NCBI RefSeq assembly: GCF_000023865.1
Contig: NC_013159.1
Coordinates: 1,390,001 to 1,454,000, forward strand
DNA length: 64,000 nucleotides
DNA from: Saccharomonospora viridis DSM 43017
GTDB taxonomy: Bacteria; Actinomycetota; Actinomycetes; Mycobacteriales; Pseudonocardiaceae
Direction: 5' to 3'
Numbering within the stretch: the first letter of the stretch is position 1; the number at the start of each line of letters is the position of its first letter. Below, in pieces: positions 27,958 to 37,595 of this stretch. The notes under the pieces were generated by a model. It had not been told where the DNA came from and ran no database searches. It saw only the letters and a list, made by a program, of their open reading frames with translations. Both the position numbers and the translations under genes were made by a program.

Positions 27958-29229
27958 ATGTCCTACACCACGCACGACGTGCAGCGCAGGTACACCGAGC
28001 GGCCGAAGTCCTCCACGCTGCCCGGTGCGCGCGGTGACGGGCGGACACCGTACGCGCGCGACCGCGCCAGGGTGTTGCACTCGGCGGCGCTGCGCAGGCT
28101 CGCCGGGAAGACGCAGGTCGTCGGCCCCGGTGAGGGGGCCGAGGTGAGCGGGGTGCCCCGGACCCGCCTGACTCATTCCCTGGAGGTGGCCCAGATCAGC
28201 CGCGGGATCGCCGCCGACCTCGGTGCCGACCCCGACCTCTGCGACACCGCCGGGCTCGCCCACGACATCGGCCACCCGCCGTTCGGGCACAACGGCGAGG
28301 CGGCGCTCGACGAGGCCGCGCGGGCGTGCGGCGGATTCGAGGGCAACGCGCAGACGCTGCGCATCCTCACGAGGTTGGAGCCCAAGGTGCTGGGCGAGGC
28401 CGGGGAACCCTACGGACTCAACCTCACCCGGGCCTGCCTCGACGCCACGATGAAGTACCCGTGGCCGCGCCGGGACGGGCAGCGCAAGTTCGGCGTCTAC
28501 GCCGACGACCTCGACGCGTTCACCTGGATCCGCAGCGAAGCGCCGGGAGAGGACACGTGTCTGGAGGCTCAGATCATGGACTGGGCCGACGACGTGGCGT
28601 ACTCGGTGCACGACGTCGAGGACGGCGTGCTGGCCGGCCGCATCTCGCTGCCGGTGCTCGCGGACGCGCAGGAGCGGGCCGCGCTGGCGGGGCTCGCGGC
28701 GGAGCACTTCTGCGCCCTGTCCGTGGCCACGGTCGAGGGTGCGGCCCTCGGCCTGCTGGAACTGCCCGCCGTGGCCGATCTGGTCCGCACCCCCTACGAC
28801 GGCTCCCCGGCGGCGCAGGCGGCGCTCAAGCGCATGACGAGCGAACTCGTCGGCCGTTTCGTGTCGGCGGCGGTCACCGGCACCCGCGCCGTCCACGGGG
28901 AGGGCCCGCTGTCCCGGTACGGCGCTCGGCTGGAGGTGCCCGACCAGGTGGCCGCCGAGGTGGCGCTGCTCAAGGCGTTGGCCCTGCGGTACGTGATGAG
29001 CGACCGGCGGCGGTTGGCGGTCCAAGAGGGACAACGGCAGCTGCTTTTAGAACTGGTGGAGACGCTGCTTCGGCGTTCCCCGGAGGCGCTCGACGTGAAC
29101 CTGCGGCCGGCCTGGGACGCGGCCTCGGACGATGCGGCGCGAGTGCGGGTGGTGGTGGACCAGGTCGCCTCGTTGACCGACGCGCAGGCCAAGATCTGGC
29201 ATTCCTGGCATCTGGGCCGGCACGGTTGA
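27958..29229 (+). CDS. dgt: Deoxyguanosinetriphosphate triphosphohydrolase-like protein
   Basis: 423 residues. The HD-domain metal ligands are TRLTHSLEVAQISR, AHDIGHPPFGHNGE and MDWADDVAYSVHDVEDG. It hydrolyses dGTP or other dNTPs to nucleoside and triphosphate, limiting dNTP pools. The ATG (MSYTTHDVQRRYTERP) is the family start. Order dgt then dnaG is conserved with mycobacteria (Rv2344c-Rv2343c), although two genes lie between them here. Confidence 0.94.
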   Translation: MSYTTHDVQRRYTERPKSSTLPGARGDGRTPYARDRARVLHSAALRRLAGKTQVVGPGEGAEVSGVPRTRLTHSLEVAQISRGIAADLGADPDLCDTAGLAHDIGHPPFGHNGEAALDEAARACGGFEGNAQTLRILTRLEPKVLGEAGEPYGLNLTRACLDATMKYPWPRRDGQRKFGVYADDLDAFTWIRSEAPGEDTCLEAQIMDWADDVAYSVHDVEDGVLAGRISLPVLADAQERAALAGLAAEHFCALSVATVEGAALGLLELPAVADLVRTPYDGSPAAQAALKRMTSELVGRFVSAAVTGTRAVHGEGPLSRYGARLEVPDQVAAEVALLKALALRYVMSDRRRLAVQEGQRQLLLELVETLLRRSPEALDVNLRPAWDAASDDAARVRVVVDQVASLTDAQAKIWHSWHLGRHG

Positions 29230-29251
29230 CTCGTCGAGGTACCGTCGGGGA

Positions 29252-30379
29252 ATGCCGGAACGCGATGCCGTCCAAGCTCATCTGAATTTCGCCCTCGCCG
29301 TGCACCGAGCGTCGGGCTCACCCAACGGCAATGCGTGCTTCTCGCCGTACTCGGTGGCGGGCGCGTTGGGGCTGGTCACCCGTGCGGCCAGAGGGGAGAC
29401 CGCCTCCCAACCGGCCGCGCTGTTGGCGGGCGCACCGGAACGCGTGTCCGAACAGGCCGACCTGTTGCGTGCGGCGGCCGTGCTCGACGCCCCGGCCAGG
29501 GGGCAGGACGAGCCGACGTTGGCGGTGTCCAACACGTTGTGGGTGTGGCGTCGGTTGGAGGTGAAACCCGGTTTCACCGACGTCGTGGCCGAGTGGCCCT
29601 CGGGCGCGGTGGCCACGGCACCGTTCGTGGAGGACCCGGAGGCCGCGCGGACCACCATCAACGCCGACGTGGCCCGCACGACCCGCGATCTCATCCCCGA
29701 ACTCCTGCTGCCGGGCACCATCGGTGGTGACACGGTGGCGGGCCTGGTCAGCGCGCTGTATCTGAAGGTGGCGTGGACCAATCCGTTCCGGGACACCGAC
29801 ACCGTCGAGGACGACTTCCACACCCCGACAGGTGTCGTCCGGGTACCGATGATGCGGCAGGCCGAACGCCTCGGCTACGCCCGGCACGCGGGTTGGCAGC
29901 TGGTGGATCTGCCCGCCGTCGGAGGGGTGAGCGCGTCGGTGTTGCTACCCGATCGCCCCTTGGTCGAGGCCGAGCCCGAACTCGACGCCGCGACGGTGGA
30001 CGCGTTGTTGAACGCGCGCCGTGAGGCGATGGTGCGGTTGACGATGCCCCGACTGTCGCTGGACGTGCGCTGCCCGCTGAAGGACACGCTGAACTCGTTG
30101 GGCGTGCGCACGATGTTCACACCGACCGCGGACTTCGGTGAACTCAGCGATGACCCCCGGCTGTTGGTGTCCGATGTCCTGCACCAGTCGGTGCTGCGCC
30201 TCGACGAGAACGGCCTGGAAGGTGCTGCGGCCACCGCGGCCATGATGCGGTTGGTGTCGGCCCCCGCGGGAGAGCCCGTCACCGTGGAGGTGAACCGTCC
30301 GTTCCTGTTGCTGGTGCGGCATCGGGCCAGCGGGGCGGTCTACTTCCTGGCTCGGGTGACCGAACCGTGGTCGCGCTGA
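29252..30379 (+). CDS. Serpin-family serine protease inhibitor
   Basis: 375 residues, full serpin length and no signal peptide, so it is probably cytoplasmic. Serpin landmarks are NACFSPYSVAGALGLVTRAA, ALYLKVAWTNPF, VPMMRQAERLGYA and the C-terminal VEVNRPFLLLVRHRASG. The hinge and reactive loop read GLEGAAATAAMMRLVSAPAG. Counting from the hinge Gly, P1-P1' falls at Val-Ser, which would suit an elastase-like target. The Ala-rich hinge implies an inhibitory serpin. It lies between dgt and the membrane protein gene. Confidence 0.9.
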   Translation: MPERDAVQAHLNFALAVHRASGSPNGNACFSPYSVAGALGLVTRAARGETASQPAALLAGAPERVSEQADLLRAAAVLDAPARGQDEPTLAVSNTLWVWRRLEVKPGFTDVVAEWPSGAVATAPFVEDPEAARTTINADVARTTRDLIPELLLPGTIGGDTVAGLVSALYLKVAWTNPFRDTDTVEDDFHTPTGVVRVPMMRQAERLGYARHAGWQLVDLPAVGGVSASVLLPDRPLVEAEPELDAATVDALLNARREAMVRLTMPRLSLDVRCPLKDTLNSLGVRTMFTPTADFGELSDDPRLLVSDVLHQSVLRLDENGLEGAAATAAMMRLVSAPAGEPVTVEVNRPFLLLVRHRASGAVYFLARVTEPWSR

Positions 30380-32166
30380 CGTCCACTCCCGTCCGACCTG
30401 CCGTCGAGGCGGCCGAGCCCCCCGTCCGACGGCGGCGCACGCGGCCGTTCCGGCCGGTCGACGCCGTGATCATGCTGGGGTACGGCCTGGCCGCGTTCCT
30501 GCTCTATCGTCCACTGTGGCTGAACCTCGACAGTGGGTACCTGCGGTTCAGTGGTCAGGACCAGAACCTGTGGGAGTGGTTCTACGCCGTCACGGCGCAC
30601 AACGTGCTGAACTTCGAGAACCTGTTGTTCACCACGTTGCAGAACCACCCGGACGGGGTGAACCTCTCGGCGAACACGGCCATGTACGGCCTGGCCTTGC
30701 CGCTGACCCCCGTCACCATCCTCTTCGGACCCACGGCCACCTTCACCCTGGTCCTCACCGGTGGGCTCGCCGGCACCGCCTCGGCCTGGTACTGGGTGCT
30801 GTCCCGGCACCTCGTGGACTCCCGGGTGGGCGCGGCCGTCGGTGCGGCGTTCTGTGGATTCGCGCCGCCGATGATCTCCCACGCCAACGCGCACCCGAAC
30901 TGGGTGGCGTTGTTCGTCATGCCCTTCATCGTGTTGTGGCTGCTCAAGATCGTGCGTGGGGCCCCGCCCGTGTCCAGCGGGATCGTCCTCGGCCTGCTGG
31001 TGACCTGGCAGGTCTTCATCGGCAAGGAACCGTTGCTGGTCATGGCGACCACGATGGTGGTGTTCGCCCTGGTCTACGCCCTCATGGCACCCGGGCACAC
31101 GCTCGCGGTGGCCCCGCGTCTCGGTGCCGGGCTCGGTGTCGGAGCCGCGGTGTCCCTGGTGATCGTGGCGGTGCCGCTGTGGTGGCAGTTCTTCGGACCG
31201 CAGAGCTACTCGGCCTTGGAACACGGTCTGCGGGGTAACGACGCCGCCGCGTTCACGGCGTTCGCCTCCGACTCACTCGCGGGTGGTGAGTACAGCGGTG
31301 CCGGGCTGGCCATGAACCGCACCGAGGAGAACGCGTTCTTCGGCTGGCCGCTGGTACTGGTGGTGCTCGGGATCACGGTCGCGCTCTGGCGGGTGCTCGC
31401 CGCCCGGGCCGTCGCGGTGACCATGCTGGCGATGGCCTGGATCTCGATGGGCGCGATCGTCATCGTCGACGGCGAGGGCACCTCGATCCCCGGGCCGTGG
31501 ATGTTGCTGTTCGACCGCCCCCTGTTCGAATCGGTCCTGGAGACCCGCTTCTCCCTGGGGTGCGTGCCGCTGATCGGCATCCTGCTGGCGATGGCCACCG
31601 AGCGGGTGCTGCGGCTACGGGTGCGTTCCGACCAGCGTCGCGCCGCGGCGGTCGTGTGGTGTGGGGTGTTGGCCACCGCGCTGTTGCCGATCGTCCCCAC
31701 CGAGTTGCACGTCACCGAACGCAAGGCCGCACCGGCGTTCTTCACCGAGGGGGACTGGCGCGTCTATGTCCGGGACGGGTCGGTGGTGCCCGTGCCCCCA
31801 CCCGATGTCGCGGACGCCGAGGCCCTGCACTGGCAGATGGAGACGGGTATGGGCTTTCCCTTGGTGGAGGGCTACTTCGTCGGGCCGAACGAGGAAGGCG
31901 ACGGGATGTACGGCGCTCCCCGCAGGCGGACCTCACTCATCCTGGAATACGTCGCCATGAGGGGCGAGACCTACGAGGTCACCGCTTACGACCGCGTCAT
32001 CGCACGAAGCGACCTGCGTTACTGGGAGGCGGACGTGGTGGTCCTACCGCTCGACGCCCCGTACCGGCACGAGCTGCAGGCGACGGTCACGGACCTGCTG
32101 GAGGACCCGGGACATCCGGTCAAGGACGTGTGGGTGTGGGACGTCCACGCGCTGCTGACACGGTAG
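30367..32166 (+). CDS. Polytopic membrane protein, GT-C glycosyltransferase-like
   Basis: 599 residues with about ten hydrophobic segments between residues 35 and 460 and a soluble C-terminal part. NLDSGYLRFSGQDQNLWEWFYAVTAHN after the first membrane segment resembles the first extracytoplasmic loop of GT-C enzymes, which holds an acidic catalytic residue. No specific subfamily can be assigned. GTG start overlaps the serpin 3' end by 13 bp. Similar proteins are common near dnaG in actinobacteria. Role in glycan transfer is inference. Confidence 0.75.
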   Translation: MVALTSTPVRPAVEAAEPPVRRRRTRPFRPVDAVIMLGYGLAAFLLYRPLWLNLDSGYLRFSGQDQNLWEWFYAVTAHNVLNFENLLFTTLQNHPDGVNLSANTAMYGLALPLTPVTILFGPTATFTLVLTGGLAGTASAWYWVLSRHLVDSRVGAAVGAAFCGFAPPMISHANAHPNWVALFVMPFIVLWLLKIVRGAPPVSSGIVLGLLVTWQVFIGKEPLLVMATTMVVFALVYALMAPGHTLAVAPRLGAGLGVGAAVSLVIVAVPLWWQFFGPQSYSALEHGLRGNDAAAFTAFASDSLAGGEYSGAGLAMNRTEENAFFGWPLVLVVLGITVALWRVLAARAVAVTMLAMAWISMGAIVIVDGEGTSIPGPWMLLFDRPLFESVLETRFSLGCVPLIGILLAMATERVLRLRVRSDQRRAAAVVWCGVLATALLPIVPTELHVTERKAAPAFFTEGDWRVYVRDGSVVPVPPPDVADAEALHWQMETGMGFPLVEGYFVGPNEEGDGMYGAPRRRTSLILEYVAMRGETYEVTAYDRVIARSDLRYWEADVVVLPLDAPYRHELQATVTDLLEDPGHPVKDVWVWDVHALLTR

Positions 32167-32429
32167 GCACCGGAGGCGGGGACTGGTGCGGCCCCCGGTC
32201 GGCGGTCGCAGGGTGATCACCTCGGGCGAGGCCCCGGACCCGGACATGATCGTCCCGGCCCCGCCGTGTGGCCGGGACGGGGTGGCGCCTCCCACTGGAT
32301 CGGGCAGCGCCGAGAACGGTCGGGGTCGCCGCGTGTTCTTCGGCCACGTGGGGCGGGCCGTCGGCCGGCATGGACCCGGGTGCGGACACGCCGGCGAGAC
32401 CGCGGAACCCGGTGTTCTACAGTGAGCGA

Positions 32430-34343
32430 GTGGCGGGACGGATCCGGGAAAGCGACATCGCGCAGGTGCGTGAACGCAATCGGATCGACGAGATCGTCGG
32501 TGAATACGTGGCGTTACGACGCGCCGGTGGCGGGGCTTTGAAGGGCTTGTGCCCTTTCCACGAGGAGAAGACACCCTCGTTCAACGTGCGGCCCACGCAC
32601 GGCACCTTCCATTGCTTCGGCTGCGGTGAAGGCGGCGACGTCATCAAGTTCGTCATGCAGATCGAGCACCTCGGCTTCGTCGAAGCCGTCGAACGGCTCG
32701 CCGACCGCATCGGACTGCAGCTGACCTACGAGGGAGGCGGCAGTAGCGTCCGCCGGGACCGTGGTACCCGCCTGCGACTGGTCGAGGCGCACAAGGCCGC
32801 CCAGGCGTTCTACGCCGAACAGCTCACCACTCCGGAGGCCGAGGCCGCGCGCGCGTTCCTCACCGAACGGGGGTTCGACCAGAGCACGTGGACGAAGTTC
32901 GGTTGCGGGTACGCCCCGGCGGGATGGGACCGACTCACGAAACACCTGCTGCGCAGCGGTTTCGAGCTGTCCGAGCTCTACAGGGCACAGTTGTCCAAGG
33001 AGGGCAGGCGCGGTCCGATCGACCGGTTCCACCGCAGGCTCGTGTGGCCGATCAAGGACCGCGGTGGGGACGTCGTCGGGTTCGGTGCGCGACGCCTGTT
33101 CGACGACGACCCGATCCAGGCCAAATACCTCAACACCAGCGAAAGCCCCATCTACAAGAAGTCGCAGGTGCTGTTCGGCCTCGACCAGGCCAAGCGGGAG
33201 ATCGCGCGACGACACCAGGTGGTGGTCGTCGAGGGGTACACCGACGTGATGGCCATGCACGCCGCCGGGGTGCCGACGGCGGTGGCGACGTCGGGTACGG
33301 CGTTCGGCGAGGACCACATGCGCGTGCTGCGGCAGCTCATGATGGACGACGACGCCTTCCGCGGAGAGGTGATCTTCACCTTCGACGGCGACGAGGCGGG
33401 CCAGAAGGCCGCGCTCAAGGCGTTCGAGGGGGACCAGACGTTCGCGGGCCAGACCTACATCGCGATCGCGCCGGACGGGATGGACCCGTGCGAGCTGCGC
33501 CTGGCCAAGGGTGATGCGGCCGTGCGTGATCTGGTGGCGCGGCGCATCCCGCTGTTCGAGTTCGCCATCAAAAGCCTGCTCGCCTCCTACGACCTCGATT
33601 CGGTGGACGGCCAGGTGGCCGCGTTACAGCGGACCGTGCCGCTGGTCGCGCAGATCAAGGACCGTGCCAAGCGTGACGGCTACGCCACCAAACTGGCGTG
33701 GTGGGTCGGCTGGCAGGACGAGGCCATGGTGGTGCGGCGGGTGCGGGAGACCGCCGACGGCGCGCCGGCGAGGACGAACGGCACTCGGCGTTCCTCCGCA
33801 CGCGCCGGTCGGGCCGGTGGTGCCCGCGGCAACGGCACGGGCGGACAGTTGGAACGTCCCGACCCGAGGAACCCCGACCTGCGGGCGCAGCGCGAGGTGT
33901 TGAAGGCGGCGCTGCAGGAGCCCGCGCTCGCCGGCCCCGAGTACGACGCGTTGCCGGAGGACGCCTTCACCCATCCCGCCTATGTGGGGGTGCATCGGGC
34001 GCTGCTCGCGGCCGGCGGCACCGGCAGTGGACTCAGCGGGTCCGCGTTGATCGAGGCCGCGTCCGCACACGCCAGCGACCGCACCGTCGTCTCGTTGCTG
34101 TCGGAGTTGGCGGTGGAGCCGTTGCAGGCCAAGGACGACGCGGATGTCCGTTACGTGTCGAGTGTGCTCGCGGCGGTGCAGGAGAACCTCGTCGGCCGTC
34201 AGATCGGGGAACTCAAGTCGCGGTTGCAGCGGTTGTCCCCGGTGGACGCCGCCGAGGAGTATCGTGCCCTGTTCGGTGACCTCGTGGCGTTGGAGCAATA
34301 CCGTAAGGCGCTACGGGAGCAAGCCATGGGCGGATGGGGCTGA
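32430..34343 (+). CDS. dnaG: DNA primase DnaG
   Basis: 637 residues. The N-terminal CHC2 zinc finger is LCPFHEEKTPSFNV...FHCFGCGEGGDV. The core follows, with the TOPRIM motifs VVVEGYTDVMAMHAAG and FTFDGDEAGQKAA. The C-terminal DnaB-binding domain is less conserved and preceded by a Gly/Arg-rich linker. It makes RNA primers for replication. The GTG at 32430 (VAGRIRESDIAQVRER) matches the actinobacterial family start; the open frame extends to 32268 without family similarity. Confidence 0.96.
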   Translation: MAGRIRESDIAQVRERNRIDEIVGEYVALRRAGGGALKGLCPFHEEKTPSFNVRPTHGTFHCFGCGEGGDVIKFVMQIEHLGFVEAVERLADRIGLQLTYEGGGSSVRRDRGTRLRLVEAHKAAQAFYAEQLTTPEAEAARAFLTERGFDQSTWTKFGCGYAPAGWDRLTKHLLRSGFELSELYRAQLSKEGRRGPIDRFHRRLVWPIKDRGGDVVGFGARRLFDDDPIQAKYLNTSESPIYKKSQVLFGLDQAKREIARRHQVVVVEGYTDVMAMHAAGVPTAVATSGTAFGEDHMRVLRQLMMDDDAFRGEVIFTFDGDEAGQKAALKAFEGDQTFAGQTYIAIAPDGMDPCELRLAKGDAAVRDLVARRIPLFEFAIKSLLASYDLDSVDGQVAALQRTVPLVAQIKDRAKRDGYATKLAWWVGWQDEAMVVRRVRETADGAPARTNGTRRSSARAGRAGGARGNGTGGQLERPDPRNPDLRAQREVLKAALQEPALAGPEYDALPEDAFTHPAYVGVHRALLAAGGTGSGLSGSALIEAASAHASDRTVVSLLSELAVEPLQAKDDADVRYVSSVLAAVQENLVGRQIGELKSRLQRLSPVDAAEEYRALFGDLVALEQYRKALREQAMGGWG

Positions 34344-34347
34344 TCGT

Positions 34348-34875
34348 ATGGGCCTGTTGCGCAGGATCTTCGGCCAGGACGTACCCGACGTGGTGCGACA
34401 GCGGCTCGCGGACGGGGAGCACGTGCTCGCCACCGCCGCCACGGGCACCGGCGGATATGTCGCGGTGACCGCACTCGGGCTCTGGGTGCCCGACGAGCAG
34501 GGTGTGCGTCGGATCGGTTGGGACGTGATCAGCAAGGCGGTGTGGCAGGGGGACGTCCTGACGGTGATCGAGGCGGAGGTGGTCGAGCGCGCGGGCGAGG
34601 CCCAGGTGCTGCGTGATCTGCCGCCGATCCGGCACGTGTTGCCGAAGCCGGGCAAGATCCCCTACCTGGTGCGGCAACGGGTGGAGAGCTCGATCCGCTC
34701 CCGGTATCGCAAGGAGTTGCCCGGTGGTGGGGCGTGGTTCGTGGTGCGCAAGCTTCCCGGCACCGACGGCTCCGTGCTGCAGGTGCGTCCCGATCCGGGA
34801 ACCGAACCCGACGTCGTGCGGGACATCGCACGGGAGGCCGCCGCGACGTTCGCCGCGAGTCGCGCGGGGAGCTGA
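34348..34875 (+). CDS. Conserved actinobacterial protein of unknown function
   Basis: 175 residues starting MGLLRRIFGQDVPDVVRQRLADGEHVLAT, 5 bp after the dnaG stop. The body alternates short strands (GGYVAVTALGLWVPDEQGVRRIGWDVI) like a PH-domain-type fold, then a helix-rich C-terminus (VRQRVESSIRSRYRKEL). No catalytic motif is visible. Proximity suggests co-transcription with dnaG. Function unknown. Confidence 0.75.
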   Translation: MGLLRRIFGQDVPDVVRQRLADGEHVLATAATGTGGYVAVTALGLWVPDEQGVRRIGWDVISKAVWQGDVLTVIEAEVVERAGEAQVLRDLPPIRHVLPKPGKIPYLVRQRVESSIRSRYRKELPGGGAWFVVRKLPGTDGSVLQVRPDPGTEPDVVRDIAREAAATFAASRAGS

Positions 34876-34945
34876 TCCTCGTCACGGTCGCTGAGGACGC
34901 AGTACCGTCGTGTCGGCATCCGGTGGTGAGACGAGGAGGTCGGCC

Positions 34946-35713
34946 GTGTGGGACCCGCAGGCGTATCTGGACTACGACGAACTGCGGTCGCGACCGTTTC
35001 ATGAACTCGTCGCCCGCGTCGGTGCCGAACGGCCCCGTCGGGTGGTGGACGCCGGGTGTGGGCCCGGCACGTTGACCGCGGAGCTGGAACGCCGGTGGCC
35101 CGGCGCGGTGGTGGAGGCGTTCGACAGCTCACCCGAGATGGTCGCCGCCGCCCGGGAGCGTGGCGTGGACGCCCGACTGTTCGACATCACCGAGTGGCGA
35201 CCCGAGCCGGACACCGACGTGGTGGTGAGCAACGCCGTGCTCCAGTGGGTCCCGGGACATGCGGCGTTGCTACGCCGTTGGGTGGAGCAGTTGCCCGCGG
35301 GAGCGTGGGTGGCCGTGCAGGTGCCCGGCAACATGAACGCGCCCTCGCACCGGTTGGTGCGTTCGTTGGCGGGCAGTGAGCCGTGGGCCACGCGGTTGCG
35401 GGACGTGCGGTTGCGTGGGGCCGAGGCCGTGCACGAGCCGTCGGACTACGCGGAGCTGTTCGCCGACCTCGGCTGCGTCGTGGACGCGTGGGAGACCACG
35501 TACGTGCAGCGGTTGACGGGACAGGACGCGGTGTTGGACTGGATCACCGGAACAGCGTTGCGGCCGATCGCGGCCGCGCTCGGCCCCGACGACTGGGAGG
35601 CGTTCCGTCGAGAGCTGGCGCCGTCGTTGCGTGAGGCCTATCCGCCCAGGGCCGACGGCACCACGTGGTTTCCGTTCCGCCGGATCTTCGTGGTGGCCCG
35701 CACGCCCGCGTGA
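34946..35713 (+). CDS. tam: Trans-aconitate 2-methyltransferase-like SAM-dependent methyltransferase
   Basis: 255 residues. [25 protein letters not shown] is the Tam N-terminus. S-adenosylmethionine motif I is [20 protein letters not shown], with [19 protein letters not shown] and the C-terminal [15 protein letters not shown]. The enzyme esterifies trans-aconitate, relieving inhibition of aconitase. GTG at 34946 has GAGGAGG upstream. Confidence 0.88.
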   Translation: MWDPQAYLDYDELRSRPFHELVARVGAERPRRVVDAGCGPGTLTAELERRWPGAVVEAFDSSPEMVAAARERGVDARLFDITEWRPEPDTDVVVSNAVLQWVPGHAALLRRWVEQLPAGAWVAVQVPGNMNAPSHRLVRSLAGSEPWATRLRDVRLRGAEAVHEPSDYAELFADLGCVVDAWETTYVQRLTGQDAVLDWITGTALRPIAAALGPDDWEAFRRELAPSLREAYPPRADGTTWFPFRRIFVVARTPA

Positions 35714-35717
35714 CGCA

Positions 35718-35975
35718 CTACGACAGGCCGGATCGCCTCGACGCGGAGGAGACCTGCCCGTCGGGGCTGTGCGCCGAGCCGGAACGCCGGGAGCCGGCCG
35801 GGAGCCGCTCGCCGATCTTCTCCCCGATCTTGGCGCGCACCACGCCGGCCGCGCCCTGCACCGCGGGGTGATCGGCGAACTTGCGGTAGGTACGCACGAT
35901 CTGTTCGTAGCGGGCGCGTCCCGCGCGGGCACCGAGGACGTAACCCGTCGCGGCGCCCAAGAGGAACATCTTCAT
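35718..35975 (-). CDS. Small YtxH-like protein
   Basis: 85 residues. The short N-terminal hydrophobic stretch MFLLGAATGYVLGARAGRARYEQI contains the Gly-rich pattern of YtxH-type proteins, then a charged helix (RAKIGEKIGERLPAG). Likely a membrane-associated small protein of unknown role. An AGGGAGG ribosome site precedes the ATG. Convergent with tam, 4 bp apart. Confidence 0.7.
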   Translation of the reverse strand: MKMFLLGAATGYVLGARAGRARYEQIVRTYRKFADHPAVQGAAGVVRAKIGEKIGERLPAGSRRSGSAHSPDGQVSSASRRSGLS

Positions 35976-36146
35976 CTCGGCCTCCCTGTGGTGCGAACTG
36001 CGCGTTCCGTCATTGTCCCGCAGGCTCCCACGGCACGCCGGGCATGAGTCCGCGAAAAGGGAGGGGGTGGTGTGAGAGGTCGATCAGGGATGCGCTACAG
36101 TACTTAAGCGTCGGGCCGGGGAGATCCCCGGAAACGACACGAGCGA

Positions 36147-36219
<73 letters not shown>

Positions 36220-36224
36220 CAACC

Positions 36225-36249
36225 GCCCAGGCCGAAGGCCTGGGCTTTT
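36225..36249 (+). terminator. Terminator of tRNA-Asn
   Basis: Perfect 9-bp inverted repeat GCCCAGGCC-GAA-GGCCTGGGC followed by TTTT, 5 bp after the tRNA. Confidence 0.9.
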
Positions 36250-36918
36250 GTGTTTATCGGGCTTTAACTCGAGCCTTGTCGTATTTTGTCGTAACAATGA
36301 CTAGGCTACGGGCCGGCCTCCGGCTCCAGCAGGATGTGCTTCAGGGCCGCGACGTTGCCACAGTTCGATGCTCGAGTAGCTCGATAGCGTTGTTCCACAA
36401 CAGCCAGGCCGCTACTGATTGGTCCGCGGTCACTGTGTTCTGCGGGGCTGGCTAGTTTCACGGAGCACGGTCCTGTTCTACGCTGCGTGTGCGTTGTGGC
36501 CTTGGCGACCCCGTAGACGTCCGCCGCTTCATGGAAGCACTCCATGGTGTTATTCGGATCGACCACTCGCCAGTTCTCCCGCTACGAGGTGTGAAGTGCC
36601 CCCCTGCTAAAGATGTTGCTAAGCCCTCGGTCACGCACTACTTACCGGCGTCGAACTTGACAACACCGGATCGTATACCTGCTGCGGTATATGCCAAGAG
36701 AAGCCGACTTCGCGCCAGCGGCCAACTGCTCAGCGTTGCCGGAAGCCCTCTTGACTCACTCGACTGGCACTGATTTTGACCGGCCGGTGCGTCGCGCTAA
36801 ATACCCCACCCTGGCCGCATGCGAGGCCGCCTTTGGCGCCGGTCACCATCGCTGATGCTGATACTGCCCACCACTCGTCTTCTCTTGGATAGTCTCTGCG
36901 TCATAAGGCGCTCAGAGT
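36250..36918. other. Gene-free stretch between tRNA-Asn and CRISPR array 1
   Basis: Visibly more AT-rich than the core genome, with short overlapping open frames and frequent stops. A minus-strand frame at 36306-36566 (86 codons, with GNVAALKHILLEPEAGP) might be a relic of a mobile-element gene. Nothing can be assigned. Confidence 0.4.
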
Positions 36919-36964
36919 GAATGAAAAACGGGTCGCCAGGCGGTAAACATGCAGGTCACGAAGT
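36919..36964 (+). promoter_or_regulatory. Leader box of CRISPR array 1
   Basis: 46 bp immediately before the first repeat. It begins GAATG and ends AAGT, and aligns without gaps with the boxes before arrays 2 and 3 (shared CGGGT, CGGTA, GGTCA and AAGT). It fixes the transcription direction as plus. Confidence 0.8.
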
Positions 36965-37420
36965 GTCCGCCCCGCGCGTGCGGGGATGAACCCTCATCAC
37001 CGACCACTAGGAGTTCCAGTCATGCGTCCGCCCCGCGCGTGCGGGGATGAACCGTACTCGGTGAGCGCGTGCTCGATCACCAGCTGGTCCGCCCCGCGCG
37101 TGCGGGGATGAACCGGTCGGGATGAAACGCCACCCAGGCTGGGGTGTGTCCGCCCCGCGCGTGCGGGGATGAACCTACGGATGTGCTCGATGACGGGCGT
37201 GCCACTGGGTCCGCCCCGCGCGTGCGGGGATGAACCCTGGACGGCGTCGCCCGCGTCGGGACGCCTCGGGTCCGCCCCGCGCATGCGGGGATGAACCGGT
37301 GCTCACCTCCCCAGGTTGTCATCCACCTGAGTCCGCCCCGCGCATGCGGGGATGAACCGTGGAACGGTTCGACCAGGGGCAACGGCAACTCGTCCGCCCC
37401 CGCGCATGCGGGGATGAACC
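36965..37420 (+). CRISPR. CRISPR array 1, type I-E, eight intact repeats
   Basis: 28-bp repeats start at 36965, 37026, 37087, 37148, 37209, 37270, 37331 and 37392, a 61-bp period with 33-bp spacers. Each reads GTCCGCCCCGCG, a 3-nt loop, then GCGGGGATGAACC, the I-E stem and 3' handle. The first five have loop variant CGTG, the last three CATG. The last repeat has one extra C (29 bp). The leader lies on the left, so new spacers would enter there. Decayed repeats follow. Confidence 0.98.
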
Positions 37421-37450
37421 GCTGCCAGGTACTCGACAAGGGCCTACTGG

Positions 37451-37595
37451 GTTCTGCCTGTGCACGCAGAAATGAATCATCAACATGGGCAGTGTGTTTT
37501 CGGGGAACGTTCACCTCGGTGCGTAGGGGCTGAACGCAATGTCACCCGCCTGTGGGTTGGCGAGCACGTCTGTCCCACAGATGCAGGACCAATCG
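37451..37595 (+). repeat. Degenerate repeats at the old end of array 1
   Basis: Three progressively decayed units in phase with the array: 37451-37478 (ends AAATGAATC), 37509-37536 (ends GGGGCTGAACG) and 37568-37595 (starts GTCTGTCCC). Stem pairing is largely lost, so they are unlikely to be processed. Confidence 0.75.

Noticed and set aside
36220-36964. Second copy of the tRNA-Asn 3' end as an attachment site
   Set aside because: Looked for a repeat of the T-arm/acceptor end near the array and cas genes and found none.
37077-37514. Open frames across CRISPR arrays with repeated HPRTRGAD / FIPARAGR peptides
   Set aside because: These are translations of the repeats themselves and are not genes.
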